Source: Cyclospora cayetanensis
Taxonomy: Eukaryota; Apicomplexa; Conoidasida; Eucoccidiorida; Eimeriidae
Assembly (NCBI RefSeq): GCF_002999335.1
Contig: NW_020312425.1
Coordinates: 62,001-126,000 of the forward strand
DNA length: 64,000 nucleotides
Direction of reading: 5' to 3'
Below the pieces are notes generated by a model. That model was given only the letters and a program-made list of their open reading frames with translations. It was not told the DNA's origin and did no database searches. The position numbers were made by a program, and so were the translations under genes. Positions 36,497 through 46,600 of the stretch are shown here, in pieces (position 1 is the first letter of the stretch; every line of letters starts with the position of its first letter).

Positions 36497-38665
36497 TGCA
36501 CACATGCACAAACAGAGACAGGCAATGCAACAGACAGTAATAGATGTACCTGGAAAACAGCGCGCGAGAAAGGCTTCCAGCTTTCTTCTCCGGCGAAATT
36601 GAGGACAAAGGGTTTCTCTGGGGAGCCTGAGAAGGTCAGTCCTTCGTCATCGAGCGTCTACACATAGACAGCGCAGTCATACAATTTGACATCACCTTCT
36701 TGAGGTATGAGCATCCCCTAGACACCTAGCGCCCTTCCCTTCTCGTCTCGTATACTGCTCTACCCCACAGTCTCTCGATGCCCGCAAACTCGCGAGAAAA
36801 TGAGACAGAGCGCAAGGCAGCCTTCAAACTCCCCCTGCAACAAGCTGCGTTTGAGCACACTCAGGCCTTACCACCTCAGGAGCTGCACTTGGGAGGAAGG
36901 AGGCTGGCGGGCAGGAGGTTGGCATGTGGAAGTGCATGCGTGCTGCAAGAAGCATTGCAAGACACGGCAGCTGATACAAAAATGCCGACACCACCTTTAC
37001 CCCTCCCTTCCCTTCCCCCCTTCTTTCCTTCCCGCTGTAGCGCAATGTCTGCGCGAGTCACTTCAAGGGCAGCGGCTCTCTTGGTGCCTCCTCAGGAGAC
37101 TTCATCGCGGATATACTCCGCGAGGCGTGGAGCCTCTGCGCAGGCAGGAAGCGGCTGCTCTACCCTTGAGTTTCGAAGGTTCCTTCTGGCAGAAGGAGGC
37201 AAAAAGCGAGAGATGCTCAGAGACAGGAGAGACAGTTCTTGCTGCATTTGCTTCGGTGAGGAAGAAATCACACCCCGAGGCGCACAGCCACAAGCCAACG
37301 GAGAGCTCCTGACGAGGGCTTACTGTACGGAACTAGAGCGAGATCCAACCGGAGGGGATGACAAGGCAGCAAGTGACGAGAGGCGATGTCTTCGGGGCCT
37401 AAAGGAGGATGACCAGAGACGGGAGATACCGCAATGATCTGCAGAAGAAACACAGGAAGCCGTGACAAGCAGCTTCTTCTCTCTGATCGATCGCGCAGAT
37501 GCAACCTCTCCACACGCATATTACGCAGCGAGTGCCCCTGCCGAGGGGGATCTCACGCAGGAAAGTGGAGGACGACGCTTGGGATTCCTTGAGAAATTTT
37601 TTCAGACACCTCCCCAGGGGAAGACTGACTCAAGAAGCTTTGTAAGACTGACTCAAGAGGCTTTGCAAGACTGACTCAAGAGGCTCTAAAGGGGGAAGGG
37701 AGAGGGGGAGGGAAAAAGAAACAGCCTTCCACGAGGCTTCAGCAGTCGGCAAACAAAGCGGAAAAACGCCTTTTCCCAGCAGGCTGCTCTGTCTAGAGGC
37801 CTCTATCTTGGAGCCTTGTCTGAGCTGCCACTCGCATCTCACGCCTCAGAGACGGCGAAGAACAAACTTACCAGGTAAAACACTGAATCTCTTTCCGCTC
37901 CTGTCAAGAGGGCGCTAAGCATGGCCCGCGTCTTCGCCCCTCCTGCGCCTTCCATGATCCTGCAGCCGAAGTTTTGCAAACTCTCACCCTTGCTAACTTT
38001 TTGACATGCGACAAGGAACGCTAGCGGCTGCGCTCGTGCATGCACTCCATGCCCCACCACTAACTTCCCATTCCCCAGCCTCCACCCCTCATGGCTCGAC
38101 TGTTAGATGTACGTGGCTGTTTGGACTGCAGTTCTTCTCCGAGCGGCAACGGCACTGGCATTCCCAGATGTGTCTGCACCATAACAGCACAGCTTGGAGG
38201 GACCCTTCAGCATCAGTATCACCACTTTCCTTCCCCCCAACAGGCCCTGTCCTCATTCACCCCACCTACCCACCTACTCTCCCTCCGTCGCCCACCCCTC
38301 TCTCTTCCTGTCGTCTTCACCCTAAGCAGCTTCCCGTTCCCAGCGCTTTTTCGACAGCTAGCGCTCTCCATAATTGCTATACCCTCTCCTTCCCTTGGAC
38401 GCCTTCAGGCCTAGGGAGTCAGCAACCAGGGGGCGAGGGGTTCTTGCAGCAAGAGGTGCAACGATGCGGAAACTCGGGAGAAACTTACGGTTGAAAAGCA
38501 CTGGCGGATGCTCAGTGCGCTTGTAGCGGTAGAGCTCGAGATGCTTAAACTCCACAAAGTTGTCACGATGAATGTCAACACTGACAGAGAGCAAACTGCG
38601 CCCTGTGGAGTTCAGGGGTCCCAAGGGAAACGCAGCCACAGCAAAGCAACACACAGAAGATAGTC

Positions 38666-38720
<55 letters not shown>

Positions 38721-39981
38721 GGCAACTTCATTCGCACAGTCGCTATGATGGTACAGAGAAAGCAGCCACAAGCCAAAGAGGCAGCAGCGGCGCTGACTAA
38801 TGGTACGGCAGAGTGAGCTCGAGGACCGGCGGGGTACCCCAAAAAAATGGACATACAGGAATTGACAGACAGAAAGAAATTGACAGACAGAAAGACTGAC
38901 AGACAGAAAGCGACAGACAGACAGAGTGACAGACATGAATTGACAGACGGACAGAAATCGACAGACAGAAATTGAGAAACAGACAGCAATTGGCAGGCAA
39001 TTGACAGACACACATTGACAGACAGACACACATTGACAGACAGACAGAAATTGACAGACAGACAAAGAGACTGACAGACAGACAAAGAGATTGACAGACA
39101 GACAGGCCCATTTTCACCCTCTTTCTCTCCTCTCGAGATAAGAAGGAATAAAAGCAATACGGGCAGGACGAGAGCACATATAGACAGGGAAACTCGAGTG
39201 CTGCGTAGGTACCTTCCTCAACAGAATCCGGAATAAAGAAGGCGATGAGCTGCTCTTCGACTTCCGAGATGCCGGGGAGTCCAAAGACATCGTTGATAAG
39301 GAGCTCTCCTGCAGACGCCATGAACGCAAAGCGTCATCACAGTGGTATAAGTGAAGGCCCTTCAGGCCTGAGGATGCACATAAGCCTCCTGTAGAAAGTT
39401 TGAGCGCTTGTCAACACGACGACCGCAGGGAAGGCTCTGTGTTGAGGAATTTTCTCCGAGGGAGATGTTTTTAAAACGACACGATCCGCCTAGGAGGCGT
39501 CTACAAGGGTCTTCCAGAAGCACTGGAAAACCCCAAGGCCGCATACTGCGCTTATGACAAGTGCACATTCGGGATGTATGTACCGCTGTTGGAGCAGCGT
39601 TTTGGGGGTGAGAGCCGCACCATTGTAACTGACGAAGCCAAAAGAATTTAGGGAGGAAGGCAGGGGGTGATACTTGCAGTTTGGGGGGCTGTATTTTTCG
39701 TGCAGAGATAAAAGAGCGAGGGCTTCCTGTTGCCGCTGCTCTTGCTGTTCCTTCTGTTGCTGCTCCTCCTTTTGTTTCTGCAGCTCAGCGTTGCGGGTTA
39801 CATCCATGGGAAAGGCCCAAGACGCGAAGGGTAAGCAAATGCATACGGCCGCGAGCAGCCCAAAGGCAGCGAAGAGGCTCCCTCGCCGTCTGTACAGCTG
39901 CGAGGGGTACTCGGGCAGCTGCCGCTGCTCCTCCTGCTGCTGCTGCTGCAGCGGCAGCCGCCTTCCTCCGCAGACGCCCAT
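19813..39981 (-). CDS. Giant single-pass membrane protein, about 46 exons, 2,147 residues, family not recognised
   Basis: About 46 minus-strand exons join in phase from the ATG at 39981 to the TAG at 19813-19815. The product starts MGVCGGRRLP, then a Gln-rich stretch, then a hydrophobic segment (SLFAAFGLLAAVCICLPFAS, about residues 35-54) that would serve as a signal peptide or anchor. A long region of about 2,000 residues follows, with many short beta-type segments. A second hydrophobic segment near the C-terminus (SLWLLLLFSGLGVGGVWLI) is followed by basic KHRRSEK and an acidic tail ending DRHVSDFDDDDV. The likely topology is type I: lumenal or extracellular body, short cytosolic tail. At least five copies of L-x-x-G-x-[YH] at the start of a beta strand are seen: LPAGEYLVTF, LDPGRYEMEL, LPGGDYVLKF, LQPGSYHVVF, LDAGEHALRV. 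No catalytic motif is evident. Segment organisation after LPGGDYVLKF faintly recalls the C-terminal region of tripeptidyl-peptidase II, but there is no subtilisin domain. Exon boundaries are in the next two entries. Confidence 0.6.
21343..21424. repeat. TGTGTGCATGTA microsatellite
   Basis: Tandem variants of a TGTGTGCATGTA-type unit fill the intron of the giant gene directly upstream (in gene sense) of the exon starting at 21342, right up to the splice acceptor. Confidence 0.85.
22690..22925. repeat. ACACTTAC/ACACTAAC microsatellite
   Basis: About 235 bp of imperfect six-base repeats (ACACTT with ACACTA and ATGCAC variants) in an intron of the giant gene. The unit is not the TTTAGGG telomere repeat, so I do not read it as an interstitial telomere. 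Confidence 0.85.
23428..23535. repeat. TG-rich microsatellite
   Basis: Imperfect (TG)n with TATG and TCTG interruptions, intronic in the giant gene. It keeps several frames open on both strands and so creates spurious reading frames. Confidence 0.85.
25380..25540. repeat. TATG/TATACG microsatellite
   Basis: About 160 bp of ATATGTATATGT/ACGTATGT variants in an intron of the giant gene. It produces misleading Tyr/Val/Cys and His/Thr/Tyr open frames. Confidence 0.85.
27128..27370. repeat. 20-bp minisatellite GATGAAGAGAGACAGAGAGA
   Basis: About eleven copies of a 20-bp purine-only unit with some shortened or variant copies, within an intron of the giant gene. In gene sense it is pyrimidine-rich and gives a spurious Ser/Leu-rich frame. 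Confidence 0.88.
28722..28925. repeat. GAAGCAAGAAATGAAGCAAG-type minisatellite
   Basis: About 200 bp built from GAAGCAAGA and TATGAAG variants in an intron of the giant gene. One strand is purine-rich throughout. Confidence 0.85.
33425..33600. repeat. GA and TATG microsatellites
   Basis: A (GA)n/polyA purine tract at about 33425-33462 and a (TA)n/(TATG)n tract at about 33545-33600, both in the intron between giant-gene exons ending 33765 and starting 33345. Confidence 0.85.
36430..36494. repeat. (CA)n microsatellite, about 31 units
   Basis: Near-perfect CA dinucleotide run in the large intron between giant-gene exons 8 and 9. Confidence 0.92.
37600..37690. repeat. Three copies of a 23-24 bp direct repeat
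   Basis: The unit GACTGACTCAAGAGGCTTTG recurs three times with small changes at about 37624-37690. In gene sense it overlaps the acceptor of giant-gene exon 6, so each copy carries a potential gagtcag acceptor. Confidence 0.7.
38668..38720. repeat. (CA)n microsatellite, about 26 units
   Basis: Near-perfect CA dinucleotide run in the intron between giant-gene exons 2 and 3. Confidence 0.92.
38855..39110. repeat. GACAGACAGAAATT-type minisatellite
   Basis: About 250 bp of GACAGACAGA with AAATT and AAGACT spacers of variable length, in the same intron as the adjacent CA run. In gene sense it yields a spurious Ser/Val/Cys/Leu frame that reads into exon 2. Confidence 0.88.
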
Positions 39982-42900
39982 TGCGCTGGAGGACCAATCT
40001 GCAAGCCTGGCGGAGATTTCAAGTCCCTAGGTGTGCGTCTACAGTTGAAGAGCCCCCAAGAAGACGGCAGGTGTTGTGCCTACCATCAGGGGGCCGGAAG
40101 AAGAGAAGCCGTGAGGGTGGCTGCGGAGTCCTCAGGGCGAGTTCTTCCAATCTGTTGAATGAGCAATCTTGTAAATATTGTATGGAGGAATCCCTGTGAA
40201 TATTTCCGTCCGTTTGCCAAAATGACGGGGGCCCTCTCGGCGGACCGAAAGCCCACACAGACTTCTACTGCTGCTACCACTACACAGACACACGGGTTAA
40301 CAACAATTGGAGATCCTTCGCGCTTTCTCCAGAACTTACCCTATCAAACCCGAAAGCTGACTTGCAGTCCTAAGCTCGAGCTTGGAAGTGCCCCTTGCAT
40401 GCGCAGAGGGCACTCGGGCACCCCCCAACGAGCGCCAGGTCTGTCAATGCATCATAGGGCCCCCCTCCGGATTCCCCAGAGCTCCAAAATTCCCGTTTTG
40501 CATCTAGAGTGCAGCGCTTTAGATTAGTAACACGTTTTTTGCGCTTCCTAGTTGTATTTCACGCCATTTCGCTTGCATAGGACCCCATGAAGGTAGAGCC
40601 CCCAAGCCTTCTGAGGGGCCGCACGCCCCCAGCCGACGACCCCACGCTCACGGCAGTGCAGCGAGCAAGGCAGTACTGCCTCGCAATACTCACTCCTCTA
40701 TTAGAAGTGAAGTCGCGGTATTTCGTAAATTGGGCACGGCCGTGCCACCAAGAATCTGATTGCGTTTGCAGTCCCTTTCCCCCGCCCTGTGAAAGCCCCG
40801 CATGTTGGAAGCCTTTAGGGGTATGAGGAGATTTTATTGCACAGTACTCTGCCATAGAAAGGAACGCATTACACGGTAGCTAGTCATGGCAACCCCACTT
40901 CCCTAGGGGCGTGCCGAGGCGAGTTTTTACCTCTGAGCTCTCCAAGGACACATCGTGCGCGCATGGATTCCGCCCGTTGAGCCGTTCGCTCTGTTGCTGT
41001 GATTCAAACGGCCTACCATGCGCTTTAGCAGTTCGTATGCGAGCGTTGGTTGGACGGACTGTGGCAGTGCGGGGCATTGGGGCGGAACGTTGTTTGCTGC
41101 CTTGGACGGAGAGTTATACAGTCATGGGTAGTCTTTTTATGTGTCTCTGCAACTGGAATCCACGGCCTTACGGTCTAGGGCGTTCCTTCCAGGGTTCGAA
41201 CGTGGCAAAATCGGATCAGATTAGTCCAAAGACGGCAAAGCACCGGGGATGAAAGGCAGACCAAACACCCACAAGACACACTACACGGGCACACCAACGC
41301 TTACGCACTTTCAACTAGCCTAGCTATACTTACTGGGAACTAGTAAGGAACCGATGGATATGCTCGTCTGTTTGTATATCGTATCTCGTAGAAGTACTGC
41401 TATCTTAATACAAGAAGGCGCACAGCTCAGCTCGTGTGCGCTCTAGTTCTCTAAGTCCAACTAGCTGTGAATGCTTAGAGTGCTTGGAAATTGCAGCAAC
41501 ACGCACACCAGATGATATTCCTTTCTTATCTGGGGATCCTGAGGAATATTGGTGAAGGAAGGTGGAAGTTCCCTGGGAAACACAACAGCTTTCTTTGAAG
41601 TGTGCACTGAGGACACAGTTGTGTGTCTTCCAACGCATAACTTGGATGAACCGGTACAGGTCTCATCGGAGACTTAATTAGGCCTTTCTTCATACAAAAC
41701 AACACAACTGAAGACGTCGTCTATCGATCTGTGACCTCTACCTTCTGTCTTCGTTCGCAGCTAGGAATATCTCGCTAATGTACTTCGGTGGTACCTATCA
41801 TTCTCCCCCCCCTCCCCCCAGCCACTGCCCCCGATCCGGTTGCAACTGGGCTTGCCTTGTGGCCAACAACTTGATGAAATAGGTGTACTCATTCCCCATG
41901 TCGAGTCGCCGCACTGTTTGTTCACAACATACCTTGCCAACTGCAACCTACCCAAAGTGTGTCAAAGGTTGAAAGATTTTCTAATGTCCGTGCGACCCAC
42001 AGACGTTTTTTTTTCGCCAAGTTTCGTGCATAAACTAGCACACAGGCGAAATTCAGGATCCGGATGCAGTGCAGCGTAATCTGGCTGTTACGGCTGATGC
42101 CAGCCAGTAAATTCACGTGGTACGGTAGCATAGAATTGTCCGCCTCTTTTGAATATTCGTCGATCATCCTCCCAAACAGGGAAAAATGATGGCTAGGAGC
42201 CAATATGTCTAGCAACTTAGACGGACACCATCTGTGCAGCTGACGTAGGTGGTAGCCTCAAGGGAACACTACCGCTAGCTAGGTGGAGAGAAAAATAGTT
42301 CCCCGATATTTTTGTGCAAGGCTTCACACGCCTTTACAGAGGTAGCCCTACGAGTACTGTCAACCAGGAATCCCCGCATTTGTCGCCAGTGCGGCCTGGC
42401 AGAGCGCTTGACCAGAAACTAGCTGTGACATAGCAGCAGTTCCAAGCAGAGTATCCATACCAAAGTGAAAGAGGCATTAACCTCCCAATGCGAAACTTAG
42501 GTAAAAATGCCTTTGGTGCTCCCTTTGAAAAGCTTCCTCGCTCTCCTCCTGCCGGCGCCCTAAATAGGGCGTGACGGGGGCAGAGAGGGAGAGACAGCTT
42601 GGCAGCGCATTGCGCTCACCGGCAGCCGTTGGTATATAGGCGTACAACATCGATTCTTATAGCGTTAATCTAGCTTCAACGTGCAATGAGTTGCATATGT
42701 CCGGGGAAAACCAAACGATAGTCAATTCTTGCAATTCAGTGTAACTCCTGTAGTAAAGAGAGCCTAAGCGGATTTTTTGTCCAATGTACGAAGTAGGGCG
42801 TTGCAGCGGCGAAATCTTATTGTGTTGGCAGTTATCTTCAAAGCAGTTTTAGGAGCATGGAGCGTCGAACGGGAGAAGCATCACAGAAAAACTCGGGGCT

Positions 42901-43629
42901 GCTCTTTTTTGCTGGTCCTCCTGCTGCAGGAGTATTCCTAATTCCCCTTCATTTTCTTGTGGCAAAAGTTTCCTCGGCTCTAGGTTGCTTGATGTGTACC
43001 CAAAACAAGATTTTTCCCGCTAGATGCCGCTGGGTGCCGTGCACTATGCTCTGTATGCGAAAAACCGCGACGGCTAAAGACCTGAGAAGGGCCGCTAGAG
43101 GCCGTGTTGGAGACTCTAAGTGCTACCCGGGAGGGGGAAAATGGAGGTACACAGCGTCCAAGCGTCCCACAAACAAACAGAGAAAGATGAAAAACAGGAA
43201 GGCGGCGGCAAAGCAAGCAGACAGTAGGAGTACAGACAAGATACAATGGGAGCGCGCGAGGCAGCCCCTTATAGCCAGCTGAGGGGAGTGGCGTGCATAT
43301 TCAGCTTATTAATCACAAGTAAGAAAGTAGCTGTGTGTGTTTCTGCTTTTCCGGCTCCAAAGTTTCCGTTTGACTGAGGGGCCTTTGAGGGGCCAAAGCG
43401 GAGGGGGGGCCCCGGGGCCCCCCCTCCCACCCCCGGGAAGGGCGGTCCTGCCCCTTGCAAGATTGGCGGCGATAAAATATCTGAGAATTGTGGACTGCCA
43501 ATTTAAGCAAAATATAACTCTAGAAGACAGCCAAAAGACAATACGGCGCGGCACACAGCTCCCCTTCTGACGCCTGAGGCAGCGGAGGGCATACCCGCCA
43601 GAGCAACGAAAACCAAGAACAACAGGAAA
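39982..43629. other. Divergent intergenic region, no supported gene
   Basis: About 3.6 kb between the start of the giant gene (-) and the PSMD5-like gene (+). The longest frame is 42857-43282 (+, 141 codons); its product, basic at the C-terminus, matches nothing I recognise. Frames at 40587-40826 and 40911-41252 are also unsupported. A GC-only palindrome lies at 43401-43426. Additional 5' exons of the giant gene are possible but not needed. Confidence 0.45.
43401..43426. repeat. 26-bp perfect GC-rich palindrome
   Basis: GAGGGGGGGCCCC followed directly by its exact reverse complement, about 200 bp upstream of the PSMD5-like start codon. It could form a hairpin or cruciform. I infer no function. 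Confidence 0.85.
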
Positions 43630-46600
43630 ATGTCACATGCAGAGGACGGCAGCGTTACCCCGCCTTGCTACAGGCGTCTTCCACTCTCTGCTCTGCAGGC
43701 CTTCTGTGCCGGCCCTAACTCGAGGGAGCGCGTGGTCTCTCTGCTGGAGAAAACTTCAGCCGGCGAGCTGCTGCAGCAAACAGCAGCCGCAGCAGATGCT
43801 CTCGCGCTAACTGAATGTGCAGTCACTGACATGGAAAAGGCGGCTGCTGCCAGCGCCGTGCTGCGCGCCGTAGCGGCTGGCGATCAGGAGGCACAAGCGG
43901 ACGTGAAGCAGCTGCTAGACTTGCTGCTACAAGCTATTAAACGGTGCTTTGAAGTAGAGGAACTTAGGAATGGAATTCTCGCACAGCCGGAGGCGCGTCT
44001 TTACCCCCGTCCCCCCCCCTCTCCCCGCTGTCTGCGGCTCACAAAGTGTTCGTGCCTGTTCTCTTGCGGCTGCTGCTAACAGACACATAGTTGAACACTT
44101 AGACTCTCTTACGGCCTTCCTCCTGCTCGATCTTACTTCCCAGCAGCCCCCGCATCCGCCTGTACGCGTCTCTATGCGACTGCGACTGTCACAGATGAGA
44201 CCTCTGCTGAGCGCTGCGGCTGAAAGTCCCCTCATGGCTATCCGGGAGTTGCTCGCACAGCAGCTGCAGCAAATCGCCAAGAAGGGAGAGGAAGGTAAGG
44301 CAGAGGACGCCTGTGAAGCCAAACCCCTGCACTGCCCTCTCTCTCTCTCCTTAGCTCTCTATCTCTCTTTTTTTCTCTCTCTTGGCATCCCTTTTGTGCG
44401 CCTCATGTCATTGTGCCCCTGCGTGTGCCGGTAGTGACTGCTGGCTTGGCCTCCTGCATGCCTCTGCTGCCATTTGCCCCTCTGGCACTCTCCTGCCTCG
44501 CGTTTGTTTCGCCTCCTTTCTCAGCATCTTCCCTCGACGCCCCCCTCACACTTGTGTCTTTCTTCTCCCTTCCCCTGCCCGAGGCTTTACCGTAGCTGCA
44601 CTGCCACCCCACCCTGTGAGTTTGCACGCCTCGGCTCGAGAGTGAGCTCCTGCTGCTGAGTTGATGCAGGCGCTGATTTCCTCTGGGGACTGGGACTGAA
44701 TCGACAGCTGCTCTGCCTCCTCACAGACAGCGAGACATCTGTAGCCATTCGGGCAGAGACGGCGCTCGCCACGGTACGATGAACCTCGCAAACGTAAACG
44801 GTCATCTTTCAACTTCAAATAAGGCTTTTCCAGGCTATAAATGCGGGCAAGGCGGAGGGATGAGGGGGGAAAGGGGAAGGGTTTTAAGGCCCTTATTGTG
44901 GCTCTATATGTATATATATGCGTGTGTGAATATATACATATATATGTATGCATATATGTACGTATTTATATATATATATATGTTTTATGTATATGTATAT
45001 ATACATATATATGTGTATGTATGTTTTATATATATATATATATATATATGTGTATGTATGTATGTGTGATGTGTACATGTATATGTTTATGTGTTGCTGC
45101 AGATTTGTGCGCTCGAGACAGGCCCGAAATTCGTTCTTCAGGGCGCTTTCCTTGCACAACTCAAACGTCTTGTTACGCAAAACTCGGATGTACGAAGTCG
45201 CCACTTCTGCCCCTGCCCCTGCTGCCTCACATTTAGCCTCTGCGTGGACGTGTCTTCCAGAGCTTCAACTCTCGCAGGGTTTCTTTCCTGATGTCTTGGT
45301 AAAAGCTGCTTTCGAAGGCCGTTTGTGACTGCGCTTTCCCCGCGCTGGCACCCACCTCCACGCTATGTCTGGCGCTGCAATTCTTTTTACTGCTCCGCGA
45401 TTCCCATTCTGCATGCATGCATGCAGAATGGGAATCGCGGAGCAGTAAAAAGAATTGCAGCGGTATGCGGAGGGCACAGGCACACACACACAGCCATCTT
45501 TGTATCTGTGCTGTGCATTTACAGAGCATATGCTTTCGAGTCTTGAGTCCTTTGATCCACGGCGTGATCCAGCACGAGTCTTTCTTCACTGCCCTTCGTT
45601 CTGCCGCTCCTGAAGTGCTCTCCAAACTTCAGCAGCTCCTCGAAATCCGAGAAGACCCCTTGCTGCAGTCAAATGCCAGCGACTTGCTGTGCAGCGTACG
45701 TTGCCTCGGCCTTTGTTGCTGGAAGTGTGGCCAGGCAGTTCCTTCTGCGCTAGCAGCCTCTTCTTGTTGCTAGAGGGGAAGCTGCCAGTGCTGCTGTGCT
45801 GCAGTCGTTGACTCTTGTGTTTGCCGTCGGCTTTAAAAGCGTCTATGCATGAGCGAGCAAGCGATTTGTGCTGCGTCTGCAGCTCATTGGTGTCTCTTGG
45901 GGCATGGAATTCGTTATCAGCGAGAAGATTCCTGAGCTTGTCGCGCGGTATCTACACAGACACACACACAGATGCATACAGACACACATGCATACACACA
46001 CACACAGCTTTCTTGCTGCTTCCGTTGCCGCCAATGCTAGTGTTCAAGCATGATTTAACGTTGCCTTCGGTACCGCTGCTCCAGGGAAGCTTTCCTCGAG
46101 TGCCTATTGCGGTCGAGCCTGCTGCTGCCGCCTTTGCTGCTGCTGCCTTTGCTGCTGCTCGTCTGCGAGGACGCTGCCCTATTGCTGCGAGCAGGCGGAG
46201 ATGCTGCTGTCCGTTTGTTGCGCTCATCAGACAACTTGCAGAGGAACATGCTGCTCAAGAGGAATCTCTCAGCAGCCAGACAATGCTGAGGCTTCTGTGC
46301 AGCATGGCAGTCGAGGTATTTCCATACTTTCGAGTGCCCTCCTCTGCTTTTTGCATACTTCTCCCTGCTGCCAGCCTTCAGTTTCGCCAGAGACTGCTGC
46401 CCGTTGCCTCAGTAACCTGCCTCGCCGCTGGATGCCTGACCTCATGTTCCTCTACCTGGGGAAGAAGAGAAAGACGGAGGAGGGGCAGCACAAATAACGA
46501 GCAGCACAGGGAGCTTCACCAACAGCCTGCGTCTATTGTCGTGTGTTTGCGCTACAGCGACCACCTGAGTGCAGCCGTCTGATGGAATTAGAGGGCGGGC

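Larger units (their letters stand above)
32197..39981 (-). other. Giant gene, exon map 1-18 (5' part)
   Basis: Exons given as high-low on the minus strand: 39981-39621, 39308-39213, 38602-38489, 38173-38113, 37959-37872, 37624-37557, 37438-37414, 36657-36550, 35979-35685, 35325-35266, 35008-34911, 34755-34653, 34524-34464, 34400-34197, 34159-33765, 33345-33202, 32775-32620, 32315-32197. Most junctions have gtaag/gtacNt/gtgNg donors and pyrimidine-rich ag acceptors. Less certain: the exon 1 donor (G|gtgcgg), exon 6-7 (a 25-nt exon with donor gtcatc; an alternative exon lies near 37195), and exon 17 (it could instead run to a gtaagg donor, adding a repeat-encoded Ala/Val stretch). Exon 9 encodes CRFFGCSGPFQLMLELFDEE; exons 11-14 encode one continuous compact domain (YVYKIWLLAGDPMYFEDRN ... 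WKWLLLRFELCKRFGFPPDE). Confidence 0.6.

Noticed and set aside
41185..41215. tRNA B-box-like string GGGTTCGAACG
   Set aside because: No matching A box at the right distance and no cloverleaf; the last two B-box bases do not fit.
42857..43282. 141-codon plus-strand frame upstream of the PSMD5-like gene
   Set aside because: No known domain; the basic C-terminal half looks compositional, and no splice partner was found.
45233..45625. Matching plus- and minus-strand peptides ([16 protein letters not shown]) suggesting a duplicated gene
   Set aside because: They are the two strands of the 90-bp palindrome.
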